NCBI GenBank assembly: GCA_965208015.1
Contig: OZ242308.1
Coordinates: forward strand, 372,001-436,000
DNA: 64,000 bases
From: Bin87 sp965208015
GTDB lineage: Bacteria > Chloroflexota > Dehalococcoidia > Lucifugimonadales > UBA3495
Reading direction: 5' to 3'
Below are positions 40,550 through 49,244 of the stretch, in pieces; position 1 is the first letter of the stretch, and each line of letters begins with the position of its first letter. Position numbers and translations under genes: made by a program. Below the pieces are notes generated by a model that did not search any database, was not told the origin of the DNA, and was given only the letters and a program-made list of their open reading frames with translations.

Positions 40550-40735
40550 TTAGTTCCGCTCTTCAGGCACCGGCAACCCGTCCTTTTCCAGGACAGCAAC
40601 GTATGCTTCTATCGCCTCCTTGATGTTGCCGATTGCCGCTTCCCTGGTTTCTCCCTGGCTGATGCAGCCGGGCAGGCTGGGGCATTCCACAACCCAGTAT
40701 CCGTCTTCGCCAGGGTACAGGAGTACTTGCCGCAT
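40550..40735 (-). CDS. HicB-family antitoxin, without HicA
   Basis: A 61-residue HicB-like antitoxin: 'YWVVECPSLPGCISQGETREAA' spans residues 13-34. Start at 40735 is marked by GGAGG 7 bases upstream. It stands downstream of vapC on the same strand, with no hicA in the gap on either side, so it is an orphan or partners a gene elsewhere. Confidence 0.82.
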   Translation of the reverse strand: MRQVLLYPGEDGYWVVECPSLPGCISQGETREAAIGNIKEAIEAYVAVLEKDGLPVPEERN

Positions 40736-40749
40736 CGTTCGTCCTCCGT

Positions 40750-41190
40750 TCATGCTGCGCGGGTTTCAGCAAAAGGGTTCCTGATGGTCAAACCCTCTAT
40801 CCGCTGGCCGTCCTGCATGTCCTCGCTGTAGAGGATGGTGCAGCCGGCTTCCAAAGCCGCGGCCACCATGAGCGAATCGTAGAAGCTGAACCCGTATTGC
40901 GCTTGGATTCGCAGGCCGGTGCGGTACAAGTCAGGGGTCGGGGCAATTTGATTGATTTCCCAGAAGGGGAGCAACACCTCCTCCAGAAATGCCCTCACAG
41001 CATCCGGCGGCTCGCCTAACTTTCGTATCAATGCGTTCAACGATTCTTGGACCACCTGATAACTGATGCAACCAGTCCTGTCTCCTAAGAGACCGTACAC
41101 CAACTCCCTCGCGCGTTGTCGCTTGGCGGGAGCAGACCTGTCCAACATGTAGACGAATATATTGCTGTCTACGAAGTTCTCAGCGGGCAT
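40750..41190 (-). CDS. vapC: VapC-type PIN-domain toxin
   Basis: A 146-residue PIN-domain ribonuclease. Acidic residues are Asp8 ('FVDSNIFVYML'), Glu49 region ('VVQESLNAL'), Asp in 'FSFYDSLMVAAALEAG', and the last in 'YSEDMQDGQ', so the four-acid site is complete. These toxins cleave tRNA or rRNA and are held by VapB. It overlaps the upstream antitoxin gene by 11 bases. This is the intact counterpart to the truncated PIN gene at 4190. Confidence 0.9.
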   Translation of the reverse strand: MPAENFVDSNIFVYMLDRSAPAKRQRARELVYGLLGDRTGCISYQVVQESLNALIRKLGEPPDAVRAFLEEVLLPFWEINQIAPTPDLYRTGLRIQAQYGFSFYDSLMVAAALEAGCTILYSEDMQDGQRIEGLTIRNPFAETRAA

Positions 41191-41449
41191 TCATCTCGTC
41201 TCGCGTGGGTTTGGGGCCACTGGTATCGATGAATTTTTGCAATTCCTCGACCGCGGCCATCGCCCGCTCCACCTGCGCTTTGTGCAGCGCCGGAGTATCA
41301 GCAATTGCCTGCTTGGCCGCCTCTTCGCCGCCCAGATAATCCACCATCCATTGGCGAAACAGCTCGTTCAAGCCAGTCTTTTCTTCCAGCGCCCGGCACC
41401 GCACGGCGTCCACCAGGCGACGATCTGCGTACAGGTTTACCTTCTCCAT
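41180..41449 (-). CDS. vapB: VapB-type antitoxin
   Basis: An 89-residue protein, 'MEKVNLYADRRLVDAVRCRA' at its start, then a long Ala/Glu-rich helix. The N-terminus fits a ribbon-helix-helix DNA-binding domain, the C-terminus the toxin-binding tail. GGAGG marks the start at 41449. Immediately upstream, TATAAT (41488-41483, minus strand) is a good -10. Confidence 0.8.
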   Translation of the reverse strand: MEKVNLYADRRLVDAVRCRALEEKTGLNELFRQWMVDYLGGEEAAKQAIADTPALHKAQVERAMAAVEELQKFIDTSGPKPTRDEMNAR

Positions 41450-41482
41450 GCTGTCCTCCGGCGCCGTGGCTGCGATTGCTCC

Positions 41483-41488
41483 ATTATA
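41483..41488 (-). promoter_or_regulatory. -10 element for the vapBC-hicB operon
   Basis: TATAAT on the minus strand, 33 bases before the vapB start. No clear -35 element. VapB dimers would be expected to bind here and repress. Confidence 0.45.
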
Positions 41489-41624
41489 CAGAGCGCATGG
41501 CTCCCGGTTCGGACGCGCCGACAATCTGGAACTGCCCCGCCTTTTCAAGTATCATTGCTCAAATCCGCCACACTGCACCCGCATTCTCCTGAAACCGAAC
41601 ACTCCTGACGCAAGGAGGATAGCC

Positions 41625-43172
41625 TTGAAGTACGACTACATCGTCATAGGCGCCGGCTCTGCCGGTTCCATCATGGCCACGCGACTGAGCGAGAACCCCA
41701 ACACCTCCGTGCTGCTGCTGGAGGCCGGGCCGGACTACCCCAACTTCGAGCATCTGCCCGAGGAGGTGAAGTTTGGCTACGCCACCGCCACCGACGTCAT
41801 GACCAGCGACCACAACTGGCAGTTCACCGGATACGGCACCGCCGAGAACCCGGAGATCATGGTGCCCCGCGGCAAGGTCACCGGCGGTTCCAGCGCAATC
41901 AACGGCCAGATGTTCCTGCGCGGCGTCCCCGAGGACTACGATACTTGGGCCTCCATGGGCAACGACCAGTGGAGCTTCCAGAACCTGCTGGGCTGCTTCC
42001 GCCGCCTGGAGACCGATACCGACTTCTCCGACGACTTCCATGGCAACGACGGTCCCATCGTCGCCCGGCGCTTCAAGCGAGAGGAATGGCTGCCGGCGCA
42101 GCACGCCTTCTACAACGCCGCTCGCGCCTACGGCTTTCCGCACACGGACGACCACAACAGCCCCGACTCCACCGGCGTCGGACCCACGCCGTTCAATAAT
42201 CCCAACGGCATCCGCTGGAGCACCGCCCTGGGCTACCTGGACCTGGCGCGCCACCGCCTGAACTTCACGCTGCGCCCCAACTGCACGGTGCACCGCGTCC
42301 TGTTTGACGGGAATCGCGCCACCGGCGTGGTGGTGGAAAGCGGCGGCGAAGTGTTCACCGTGGAGGCGGACGAGATAATCCTCAGCGGCGGCGCTATTGC
42401 CTCACCACAGTTGCTCATGCTCTCCGGCGTGGGACCTGCGGAGCATCTGCGCAGCCTCGGCATCCCCGTGGTTCACGACAGCCCCGGGGTCGGCCAGAAC
42501 CTGCGCGACCATCCCATCGTGCCCGTCACCTGGCGGACCAGGCCGGGATTTGAACTAGACGGATACGCCCCCCGCATGCAGACCTGCCTGAAATATACGG
42601 CCGACGGCTCCGACCTGCGCAACGACATGATCATGATCTTCTCGTCCTTCGCCACCGAGCAGGTCATCCGCGGCGGCGACCGCATGGAGCCGCTGGGCAT
42701 CCGCGCCTCGGTGTCCATCTACCTGGCCGTGGGCGCCGGCGAATTGAGGCTCCAATCCACGAACCCGCACGACCAGCCTTACCTGAACTACAACTACCTG
42801 ACCGAGGAGTTTGACCGCAAGCGGCTGCGTGACGGCGTGCGCATCGCCGTGGAATTGGGCAATCACGGCGACTTCGCCGACATCATCCAGGAACGCACGG
42901 AACCGCTTGACTCCGACCTCGAAACCGACGAGGCCCTGGACCACTGGCTTCGGAGCAACGTCTCCACCGCCCAGCACATCTCCTGCACCTGCAAGATGGG
43001 ACCTGACTCGGATCCCATGGCGGTGGTGGACCAGCAGGGTAGGGTCAAGGGCGTGCAGAACCTGCGCGTGGTGGACGCGTCCATCATGCCCGACTGCATC
43101 CGCGCCAACACCAACGTCACCACCATGATGATCGGCGAGCGAGTATCCGAACTCATGCTGCAGGGCAATTAG
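41625..43172 (+). CDS. GMC-family FAD oxidoreductase (choline dehydrogenase-like)
   Basis: A 515-residue GMC oxidoreductase: 'VIGAGSAGS' near 7-15, 'VLLLEAGPDYPNFEHL', 'PRGKVTGGSSAINGQ' near 80-94, 'GAIASPQLLMLSGVGP', and the active-site 'STAQHISCTCKMG'. The start is TTG at 41625, since AGGAGG stands 6 bases before it and the paralogue at 21622-23169 begins identically with 'KYDYIVxGxGSAG'. Same length as that paralogue. Followed 13 bases later by a DUF1800 gene. Confidence 0.93.
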   Translation: MKYDYIVIGAGSAGSIMATRLSENPNTSVLLLEAGPDYPNFEHLPEEVKFGYATATDVMTSDHNWQFTGYGTAENPEIMVPRGKVTGGSSAINGQMFLRGVPEDYDTWASMGNDQWSFQNLLGCFRRLETDTDFSDDFHGNDGPIVARRFKREEWLPAQHAFYNAARAYGFPHTDDHNSPDSTGVGPTPFNNPNGIRWSTALGYLDLARHRLNFTLRPNCTVHRVLFDGNRATGVVVESGGEVFTVEADEIILSGGAIASPQLLMLSGVGPAEHLRSLGIPVVHDSPGVGQNLRDHPIVPVTWRTRPGFELDGYAPRMQTCLKYTADGSDLRNDMIMIFSSFATEQVIRGGDRMEPLGIRASVSIYLAVGAGELRLQSTNPHDQPYLNYNYLTEEFDRKRLRDGVRIAVELGNHGDFADIIQERTEPLDSDLETDEALDHWLRSNVSTAQHISCTCKMGPDSDPMAVVDQQGRVKGVQNLRVVDASIMPDCIRANTNVTTMMIGERVSELMLQGN

Positions 43173-43185
43173 GGGGAGGTAACCC

Positions 43186-44601
43186 ATGGCAAACCGCGAT
43201 GTAGAACTCATCGGCCACCTGATGCGGCGGGCCGGCTTCGGCGCCACCCGCGAGCAGTTGGCGGCCTATGCCGCCCAAGGCTACGAAACCACGGTGGACC
43301 GGCTCCTCGACCACAGCGACGAGCGCCGCATGGGCGATGACCTGATCCGGCGGTTCCACCCGGAACTGTCCGGCATGATGGGCACCCTGGGCTCCGGCGA
43401 GAACTGGCTGTACCGCATGGCCAGCACCTCCACGCCGCTGCGGGAGAAGGTCGCCCTGTTCTGGCACGGCATCTTCGCCACCGGCTACCCCAAGGTCATC
43501 CACGGCAAGGCCCTGTCCGACCAGGTCCGCATGTTCCGCTACCGGGGCATGGGCAGTTTCCGCGACCTGCTGGTGGAACTCTCCCGGGACCCAGCCATGA
43601 TCATCTGGCTGGACAACCAGGACAATCACAAGGACGCCATCAACGAGAACTACGGCCGGGAGCTGCTGGAGCTCTTCTCCATGGGCGTCGGCAACTACTC
43701 CGAGCAGGACGTCCAGGAGTGCGCCCGCGCCTTCACCGGCTGGACGCTGGGCAACCGCGAGTACATGGAACTGCGCTCCATGCGCGACTCCGACTGGCCC
43801 TACGGCCGAATCTCCTGGCACTTCGAGTTCCAGGAGGAGGACCACGACTTCGGCGAGAAGGAGTTCCTGGGCCAGCGCGGGCAGTTCAACGGCGAGGACA
43901 TCGTCGACATCATCTGCCAGCAGGAGGCCACCGCCCGGTTCATCTCCCGCCACATGTACAGCTTCTTCGTGGCCGACGAGCCGCCTGTGCCCGAGTGGCC
44001 CTACACCGAGCCCCAGGACCCGGCGGCTATCGACCTGCTGGTCCAGGCCTACTTCGACAGCGGCTACAACATCGCCGCCATGCTCCGCGCTCTGTTCAAC
44101 TCGGAGTTCTTCAAGGATGAAGCCGTCTGGTACCGCAAGGTGAAGAGCCCCGTCGAGCTAGTGGCCGGCGTGCTGCGCCTGACCGGCGAGTTCGACCGTC
44201 CCCGGAAGGAGATCCTCGATCGCTACCAGCAGTCGGTATTCATGGGGCAGTTCCTCAACAACCCGCCCAGCGTCGAGGGCTGGCACCAGGGCATCGACTG
44301 GATCGACACCGGGTCGCTGGTGGAGCGCATCAACTTCGCCTCCCAGCAGCTTGGCGACACCGGCAAGCCCGGCGTCAGCGCCATGGTCGAGCGCATCGCC
44401 GATACGCCCTCGGCCGTCTCGCCTGAGTTGCTGGTCGACGCCTGCCTCGACCAAGTGGGGGCGATCCAGGTGTCCGAGGACACCCGCCGCGAGCTGGTGG
44501 ACTTCGCCTCCGTGGTGGGCTCGCCCGACGACGCCGACCGCGGCCGCATCGCCGAAGTGCTGCAGATGGTCGCCTCAACCCACGAGTTCCAGCGCGCGTA
44601 A
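43186..44601 (+). CDS. DUF1800-family protein
   Basis: A 471-residue DUF1800 protein. The start 'LIGHLMRRAGFGAT' and 'LREKVALFWHGIFATG' near 85-100, then 'INENYGRELLELFSMGVG' near 150-167 and 'ARAFTGWTL' are the family signatures. Usually paired with a DUF1501 protein, as here (46918-48045), and often linked to export of surface or extracellular material. No signal peptide is seen. AGG GGGAGG precedes the ATG. Confidence 0.92.
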   Translation: MANRDVELIGHLMRRAGFGATREQLAAYAAQGYETTVDRLLDHSDERRMGDDLIRRFHPELSGMMGTLGSGENWLYRMASTSTPLREKVALFWHGIFATGYPKVIHGKALSDQVRMFRYRGMGSFRDLLVELSRDPAMIIWLDNQDNHKDAINENYGRELLELFSMGVGNYSEQDVQECARAFTGWTLGNREYMELRSMRDSDWPYGRISWHFEFQEEDHDFGEKEFLGQRGQFNGEDIVDIICQQEATARFISRHMYSFFVADEPPVPEWPYTEPQDPAAIDLLVQAYFDSGYNIAAMLRALFNSEFFKDEAVWYRKVKSPVELVAGVLRLTGEFDRPRKEILDRYQQSVFMGQFLNNPPSVEGWHQGIDWIDTGSLVERINFASQQLGDTGKPGVSAMVERIADTPSAVSPELLVDACLDQVGAIQVSEDTRRELVDFASVVGSPDDADRGRIAEVLQMVASTHEFQRA

Positions 44602-44606
44602 GGATT

Positions 44607-44648
44607 GTCAGAAGCGGGATTTTCGGGATTATAGGATTTGCAGGATTG
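44607..44648. repeat. Palindromic repeat family A, copy 5, left arm
   Basis: GTCAGAAGCGGGATTTTC followed by GGATTATAGG and CAGGATTG. The matching inverted right arm is not 20-40 bases away, as in other copies, but 776 bases away at 45425-45466; a gene lies between. Confidence 0.85.
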
Positions 44649-44747
44649 AGTGTTCTTCGACGCAGGATTCCTAGAGTTCCGGGTTCCGCTCGAAATTGCG
44701 TGGTAGCCCAAGAAAGAGGAAAACGTGACGAACCCTCGAGGTGCAAG

Positions 44748-45308
44748 GTGGCGCAAACAAGAAGAATATCTGCGGACGATTGGAATATTATCGCCACCGC
44801 ACTAGGAGGAGACGTAGCCGAAAATCTCAAGACTGCGATCCTGGAATGGGATGCTCCGGACAAGCACGGCGACAATATGCGCCTAGCTCGGGCTTTAAAG
44901 GCTGTACATCAGAAAATAGAAGCGGGGATCAAGTATTACCGGAAAACCATGCACGAGAACCGCATCGACCCTCCGCGCCGTCGACAGGTAACAGACGACG
45001 GTGTGGGATACACGTGGGTTCCCGAAATCCCCCCAACGGACATATATGCTGTTGACATTCCCGCCGTCATTGAGTTTGCCCCACAATGCGATTGGCCCGA
45101 TTTGTATCAGACGCAGGTGGATACGGAGGCGGTACAAAGACTGGCTCCGCCATCGGAACACCCTGAGTACTACCGTCATACCGTCATTCCCGAACGGGTA
45201 GAAATTTATTACCCACGGTCCGGCAATCCCAACTTGTATCGTTGGGAGGGGAGGAAAGGTGGACGCAAGGGATATATGCAAGCGGTTGTCCTCAAGAAGA
45301 ACACATGA
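44748..45308 (+). CDS. Hypothetical protein between the arms of a palindromic repeat
   Basis: A 186-residue protein with no family I recognise. Start is taken as GTG at 44748 with GAGG upstream; other starts are possible. It is polar and rich in Tyr, Asp and Arg, with 'WNIIATALGGDVAENLKTA' at the start and 'HTVIPERVEIYYPRSGNP' near the end. No membrane span, no signal peptide, no transposase motif. Its GC content is clearly lower than its neighbours, and it sits exactly between the two arms of a repeat that is normally about 110 bases, so it appears to be inserted DNA. Confidence 0.5.
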   Translation: MAQTRRISADDWNIIATALGGDVAENLKTAILEWDAPDKHGDNMRLARALKAVHQKIEAGIKYYRKTMHENRIDPPRRRQVTDDGVGYTWVPEIPPTDIYAVDIPAVIEFAPQCDWPDLYQTQVDTEAVQRLAPPSEHPEYYRHTVIPERVEIYYPRSGNPNLYRWEGRKGGRKGYMQAVVLKKNT

Positions 45309-45424
45309 GGCATAACCGAGGTTCAACCCTGTAAGCGCAACAAGATGACGATCGTCCCGTGCGACTGTGGATATAGTCGCGACGGAGGAGCACAAGTTAC
45401 AGCCACGCAAAATCAAACGGAACC

Positions 45425-45466
45425 CAATCCTGCAAATCCTTCAATCCGGTAAATCCTGCTTCAGAC
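45425..45466. repeat. Palindromic repeat family A, copy 5, right arm
   Basis: CAATCCTGCAAATCC ... AAATCCTGCTTCAGAC, the inverted partner of 44607-44648. The NHL gene begins 22 bases later. Confidence 0.85.
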
Positions 45467-45488
45467 AATTCCCAAGGATGTGCAAACC

Positions 45489-46526
45489 ATGACCTCAGTC
45501 CAAGACATACCGGAGATAAAGCTCCTCGAATACCGCATGACCCTGGGCATGACGACCATGGAGGGCCGCGGTTTCTACTACCCCATGGACACCGCCATCG
45601 CCGATGATGGACGGATGTACGTCGCCAACCGCTCGCTGGAGAACGTCACCCGTGGCGTCCGCGTCACCATGTGCGACATTGACAGCGAGTACTACGGCAC
45701 CTTCGCCGCCTACGGCCAGTCTCCCGGCCAGTTCATCTGGCCTTCCGCCTGCACCCTTGACAGCCAGGGTCGCGTTTACGTCAGCGACGAGGCGACGCAC
45801 CGCATCTCCGTGTTCGACCGGGAGGGCGCGCTGTTGTCCGTCTGGGGCGAACACGGCTCAGCCGAAGGGCAGTTGGACACCCCGTCGGGCCTCGCCTTCG
45901 ACGCCGGCGACAACCTCTACGTCGCCGATACCTACAACCACCGGGTGCAGAAGTTCACCGCTGATGGCCGGTTCCTGCTCGCCTTTGGCGGAGAGGGCGA
46001 CGGAGCCGACCAACTGCGACTCCCCTGGGGCCTCACCGTCGGCGCCGACGGCAACGTGTACGTGGCCGACTGGGGCAACGACCGCATCCAGAAGTTCTCT
46101 GGCGACGGCGAGCATCTGGCGTCCTTCGGAACGTCCGGCCGCGGCGATGGGGAGTTCCACCGTCCTTCCGGTGTTGCCGTCGATCCCTCCGGCTACATCT
46201 ACGTGGCCGACTGGGGCAACGAGCGGGTGCAGGTCCTGGACTCTGACGGCGGTTTCGTTCAGATGCTGCGTGGCGAGGCTACTCTGTCGGCCTGGGCCGC
46301 CAACTTCCTGTCCGTCAACGTGGAGGAGGGCGACGCCCGCTCCCGGGCCAACTTGGAACCTGAGATCGACTACTTCGTGGACGAACCCCACGAGGAGTCA
46401 TCCCACATCGAAAAGTATTTCTGGTCGCCCGTGTCGATCAAGCTCGACCGTGACGGCAACGTGTACGTAACCGAGAGCAACCGGCACCGCATCCAGGTGT
46501 ACCAGCCTGCCCGCGCCGCCAATTAA
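45489..46526 (+). CDS. NHL-repeat protein
   Basis: A 345-residue beta-propeller of NHL repeats. At least five repeats are visible by their ends ('GRVYVSDEATHRISVFD', 'NLYVADTYNHRVQKF', 'NVYVADWGNDRIQKF', 'YIYVADWGNERVQVL', 'NVYVTESNRHRIQVY'). NHL propellers bind ligands or proteins and sometimes catalyse lyase reactions. No signal peptide is obvious. It lies between the DUF1800 and DUF1501 genes. Confidence 0.88.
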   Translation: MTSVQDIPEIKLLEYRMTLGMTTMEGRGFYYPMDTAIADDGRMYVANRSLENVTRGVRVTMCDIDSEYYGTFAAYGQSPGQFIWPSACTLDSQGRVYVSDEATHRISVFDREGALLSVWGEHGSAEGQLDTPSGLAFDAGDNLYVADTYNHRVQKFTADGRFLLAFGGEGDGADQLRLPWGLTVGADGNVYVADWGNDRIQKFSGDGEHLASFGTSGRGDGEFHRPSGVAVDPSGYIYVADWGNERVQVLDSDGGFVQMLRGEATLSAWAANFLSVNVEEGDARSRANLEPEIDYFVDEPHEESSHIEKYFWSPVSIKLDRDGNVYVTESNRHRIQVYQPARAAN

Positions 46527-46565
46527 CGTGGCCGACAAGCTGAACCGACTTGGGAGCTTAACGCA

Positions 46566-46826
46566 ATGCCGTACCTTATCGGAGTGGCCGTTGTCATTGC
46601 CCTGGCGGTGGCGCTCTGGCTGCGGTTCGGCCAGAGAAATACCCACCGTGCCACGGGCGGCGACCTGACGGAGTTGCGACAAGCAGAGAACAAGGTCAAG
46701 GTATCCGATCCGATCCTGCGCCGGGACATAGACATTCTGGAGCGATTTGAGTCTGACCTGTTGCAGGATGCGATTGAACTGCGACGTGCCCAGATACTGC
46801 GGGGCGACCACCCCGACAGCCGCTAA
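46566..46826 (+). CDS. Small single-span membrane protein
   Basis: An 86-residue protein: an N-terminal membrane helix ('LIGVAVVIALAVALWL', residues 4-19), then a basic, helical cytoplasmic part. Not recognised. Lies between the NHL and DUF1501 genes and probably belongs to the same transcript. Confidence 0.6.
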   Translation: MPYLIGVAVVIALAVALWLRFGQRNTHRATGGDLTELRQAENKVKVSDPILRRDIDILERFESDLLQDAIELRRAQILRGDHPDSR

Positions 46827-46917
46827 CTCTATCCGGCCAGGATGAAAGATATTTCCGCCATTAGCCGCGCGCAGCAATTGAGCCGGCCCCGACGAACCCC
46901 AACAGGAGGATAACCCG

Positions 46918-48045
46918 ATGACTTCCACCAAGAAGGAAAGGTCGGTAGTGGTGATCGAACTCCAGGGCGGCAACGACGCCCTGAACACGGTCATCCCCTA
47001 CAACAACCCCCTCTACTACGACTTCCGCAGCAACGTCGGCATCCCCGAGGGCGACGTGCTGCACTTGGACGGCGAGGTGGGCTTGAATCCCAGCCTGGCG
47101 CCCATGAAGCACCTCTGGGACCAGGGGAATCTCGGCATCATCAACGGCATCGGCTACCCCAACCCCAACCGCTCTCACTTCCGCTCCCGGGACGTGTGGT
47201 ACACCGCCGAGTCGGAGAAGATCGGCGCCGAGGGTTGGCTGGGCGCGACCATCCGCGACCTGGACGCCCGGGGCGAGAACGTCCTCACCGGCGTGAACTT
47301 CGGCCGCGGCCTTCCCCGGGCCATGGTGTGCAAGGGCGTGCCCGTGGCCTCCGTTGCCAACCTGGAGACCTACGGCCTGATGCCCGACATCCAGGATGAG
47401 AAGTCCCGCCAGTACGCGCTGGAAGCCTTCAGCCGCATCTACGGCCCCACCGAGAGCAAGGACATCGTCGCCCAGGTGCTGTCCGAGACCGGCTCCAACG
47501 CCCTCAAAGGCGCCGATCGGCTGCGCAGCGCGCCCGACTTGTACTCGTCCACCGTCGAATACGCGGACACGCCCATCAGCCAGTCGCTGCGGAACATGGC
47601 GCAGGTGATGTCCGCCGACCTGGGCACCCGGATCTACTACACGATGCACGGCAGTTTCGACACCCACAGCAACGAGCTTCCCGCCCACCACAAGCTGTGG
47701 ACCGACGTGTCCACCGCCATATCCGACTTCACCAGCGACCTGGACGAGCACGGGATGCTGGACGACACGCTGATCCTGGTCTTCTCCGAGTTCGGTCGGC
47801 GCATCAAGGACAACGGCACCGGCACCGACCACGGTTCCGGCGGCGTGGCTTTCGTCATCGGCGGCTCGGTCAACGGCGGCCTGTACGCTGAGTACCCGTC
47901 CCTGCGCCCCGAGGACCATTCCGAAGGCGACCTCCACTTTACCAACGATTTCCGCTCCACCTACGCCACCATCCTCAACCGCTGGCTGGAGCTGGACCCC
48001 ATCCCCATCGTCCACGGCGACTACGAGCAGTTCGCCTTCCTGTAG
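46918..48045 (+). CDS. DUF1501-family protein
   Basis: A 375-residue protein of the DUF1501 (sulfatase-fold-like) family: 'VVIELQGGNDALNTVIPYNN' spans residues 10-29, 'GIINGIGYPNPNRSHFRS' near 74-91, 'YTMHGSFDTHSNE' near 240-252, and 'FSEFGRRIKDNGTGTDHGSGG' near 289-309, which carries conserved metal-type Asp/His residues. Most family members carry a twin-arginine signal peptide; this one has none, so it may stay in the cytoplasm or leave by another path. AGGAGG marks the start. Pairs with the DUF1800 protein. Confidence 0.92.
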   Translation: MTSTKKERSVVVIELQGGNDALNTVIPYNNPLYYDFRSNVGIPEGDVLHLDGEVGLNPSLAPMKHLWDQGNLGIINGIGYPNPNRSHFRSRDVWYTAESEKIGAEGWLGATIRDLDARGENVLTGVNFGRGLPRAMVCKGVPVASVANLETYGLMPDIQDEKSRQYALEAFSRIYGPTESKDIVAQVLSETGSNALKGADRLRSAPDLYSSTVEYADTPISQSLRNMAQVMSADLGTRIYYTMHGSFDTHSNELPAHHKLWTDVSTAISDFTSDLDEHGMLDDTLILVFSEFGRRIKDNGTGTDHGSGGVAFVIGGSVNGGLYAEYPSLRPEDHSEGDLHFTNDFRSTYATILNRWLELDPIPIVHGDYEQFAFL

Positions 48046-48070
48046 GCGGCGCGGCCATACCGGAACTAGG

Positions 48071-48096
48071 TAGGGGCGAATGATCATTCGCCCCTA
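48071..48096. terminator. Perfect 26-base palindrome after DUF1501
   Basis: Thirteen bases with an exact inverted partner and no loop: GGGGCGAATGA against TCATTCGCCCC in the centre. Twenty-five bases after the stop codon, followed by TTCT. Likely a bidirectional terminator or a dispersed palindrome. Confidence 0.55.
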
Positions 48097-48187
48097 TTCT
48101 CACGCCCTCGGGTTTTCCGCGTCATCAGCCGTATTCATTGGCCGCGTTGGACTGTTGTAGAAACCCCACCCATAATAGAACGTAGGT

Positions 48188-48217
48188 TTGCAATTCTCGG
48201 CCGTTTTGGTGTATACA
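48188..48217 (+). promoter_or_regulatory. Candidate sigma-70 promoter before the 102-residue gene
   Basis: TTGCAA (48188-48193) and TATACA (48212-48217) with an 18-base spacer; transcription start would lie near 48224, about 50 bases before the ATG at 48276. Confidence 0.5.
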
Positions 48218-48275
48218 ATAGCCGCCACTTCCATTCAGCAGCCAGACAGTGCATAACACCAGGAGGCTCAGCACC

Positions 48276-48584
48276 ATGCTACCTGAAACGCCGTTCGTCG
48301 GGCCGTCCTACGAAGGCCCCGGCTATGTCAAAATTAGGTTGGAGCCCGGGGAAGTGAAAGAAATTCCACATATGCACGACGTGGTGCTCGTGAAAACCAT
48401 CAATGGCATCACATTCGAGGCTTTGGTTCCATCCCATACCCTCGGCGAAAACAACAGCTGGGTGCCTGCCCAGTACGCAGGAAGAATATCCGGCAAGGCT
48501 GTGTTCTATTTGCCCACAGCCAATGAGGGTAGACCGACTTGGCGTGTTCCAGAAGAAGCAGTACAACAGATTTTGGTGGCATAA
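48276..48584 (+). CDS. Hypothetical protein, 102 residues
   Basis: A 102-residue protein of likely beta-rich fold with a possible small-domain binding role: 'PGYVKIRLEPGEVKEIPHMHD' spans residues 15-35. No family recognised. AGGAGG lies 8 bases before the ATG. The dCTP deaminase gene follows 50 bases later; the two may share a transcript. Confidence 0.6.
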   Translation: MLPETPFVGPSYEGPGYVKIRLEPGEVKEIPHMHDVVLVKTINGITFEALVPSHTLGENNSWVPAQYAGRISGKAVFYLPTANEGRPTWRVPEEAVQQILVA

Positions 48585-48634
48585 ACCAAACGAGCCGACA
48601 CGGTCTTGGTGCTGTCGTCAGAGGGCGAGTCCAA

Positions 48635-49183
48635 ATGCTTTTGTCAGACGGGGAACTAAAGCTCGCCATTGCCAGAGGGGAGTTGATTATTGACCCGCCT
48701 CTCGCAGACGACAGCGATCAAGTTAAAGCCGCCTCAATCGACCTGAGATTAGGCAGATCCATTTGGACACAAAGGGAGCCTGAGGATGGGGACCCCAATA
48801 GCGGTGCAATCAACGATCTCAGCGAAGCCGGATTTCACCAATACATGGCGAACTACGCTCAGCAGACCGACATTGTGGCCACTGGCGGATTTCTTCTCCA
48901 GCCGGGGGATTTCGTAATCACCGAAACCTTGGAGAGAGTGCACCTGAGCAGATTGCTCTCCGGTAGGGTGGAAGGAAGAAGCAGGCTGGCACGTATGGGA
49001 GTCGGAGTTCACCTCACCGCACCCAAAATCGATCCCGGGTTCGATAGCCACATTACTCTTGAACTTTTTCATATGGGCAAGCGGCCGGTATTCCTTCAGT
49101 ACCAAGCGTCAATCTGTACCCTGCTTGTTGAGCGCTTAGGTATGCCGTCTGGTAGTCCATATGAAGGGATGTTCAACATTTGA
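48635..49183 (+). CDS. dcd: dCTP deaminase
   Basis: A 182-residue trimeric dUTPase-fold enzyme. It converts dCTP to dUTP, or directly to dUMP in bifunctional types. It begins with 'MLLSDGELKLAIARGELII' and shows the substrate-binding segment 'GRVEGRSRLARMGVGVHLTA', then 'IDPGFDSHITLELFHMG' and the C-terminal 'IKLYEG'-type region ('SGSPYEGMF'). GAGGG marks the start at 48635. The exact split between deaminase-only and bifunctional cannot be read without alignment. Confidence 0.85.
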   Translation: MLLSDGELKLAIARGELIIDPPLADDSDQVKAASIDLRLGRSIWTQREPEDGDPNSGAINDLSEAGFHQYMANYAQQTDIVATGGFLLQPGDFVITETLERVHLSRLLSGRVEGRSRLARMGVGVHLTAPKIDPGFDSHITLELFHMGKRPVFLQYQASICTLLVERLGMPSGSPYEGMFNI

Positions 49184-49244
49184 GCCTATTCCCGATCGAC
49201 GGATGGATACCCCTGCTCATTTTCTACCGGCGCTGATTTAAGGG

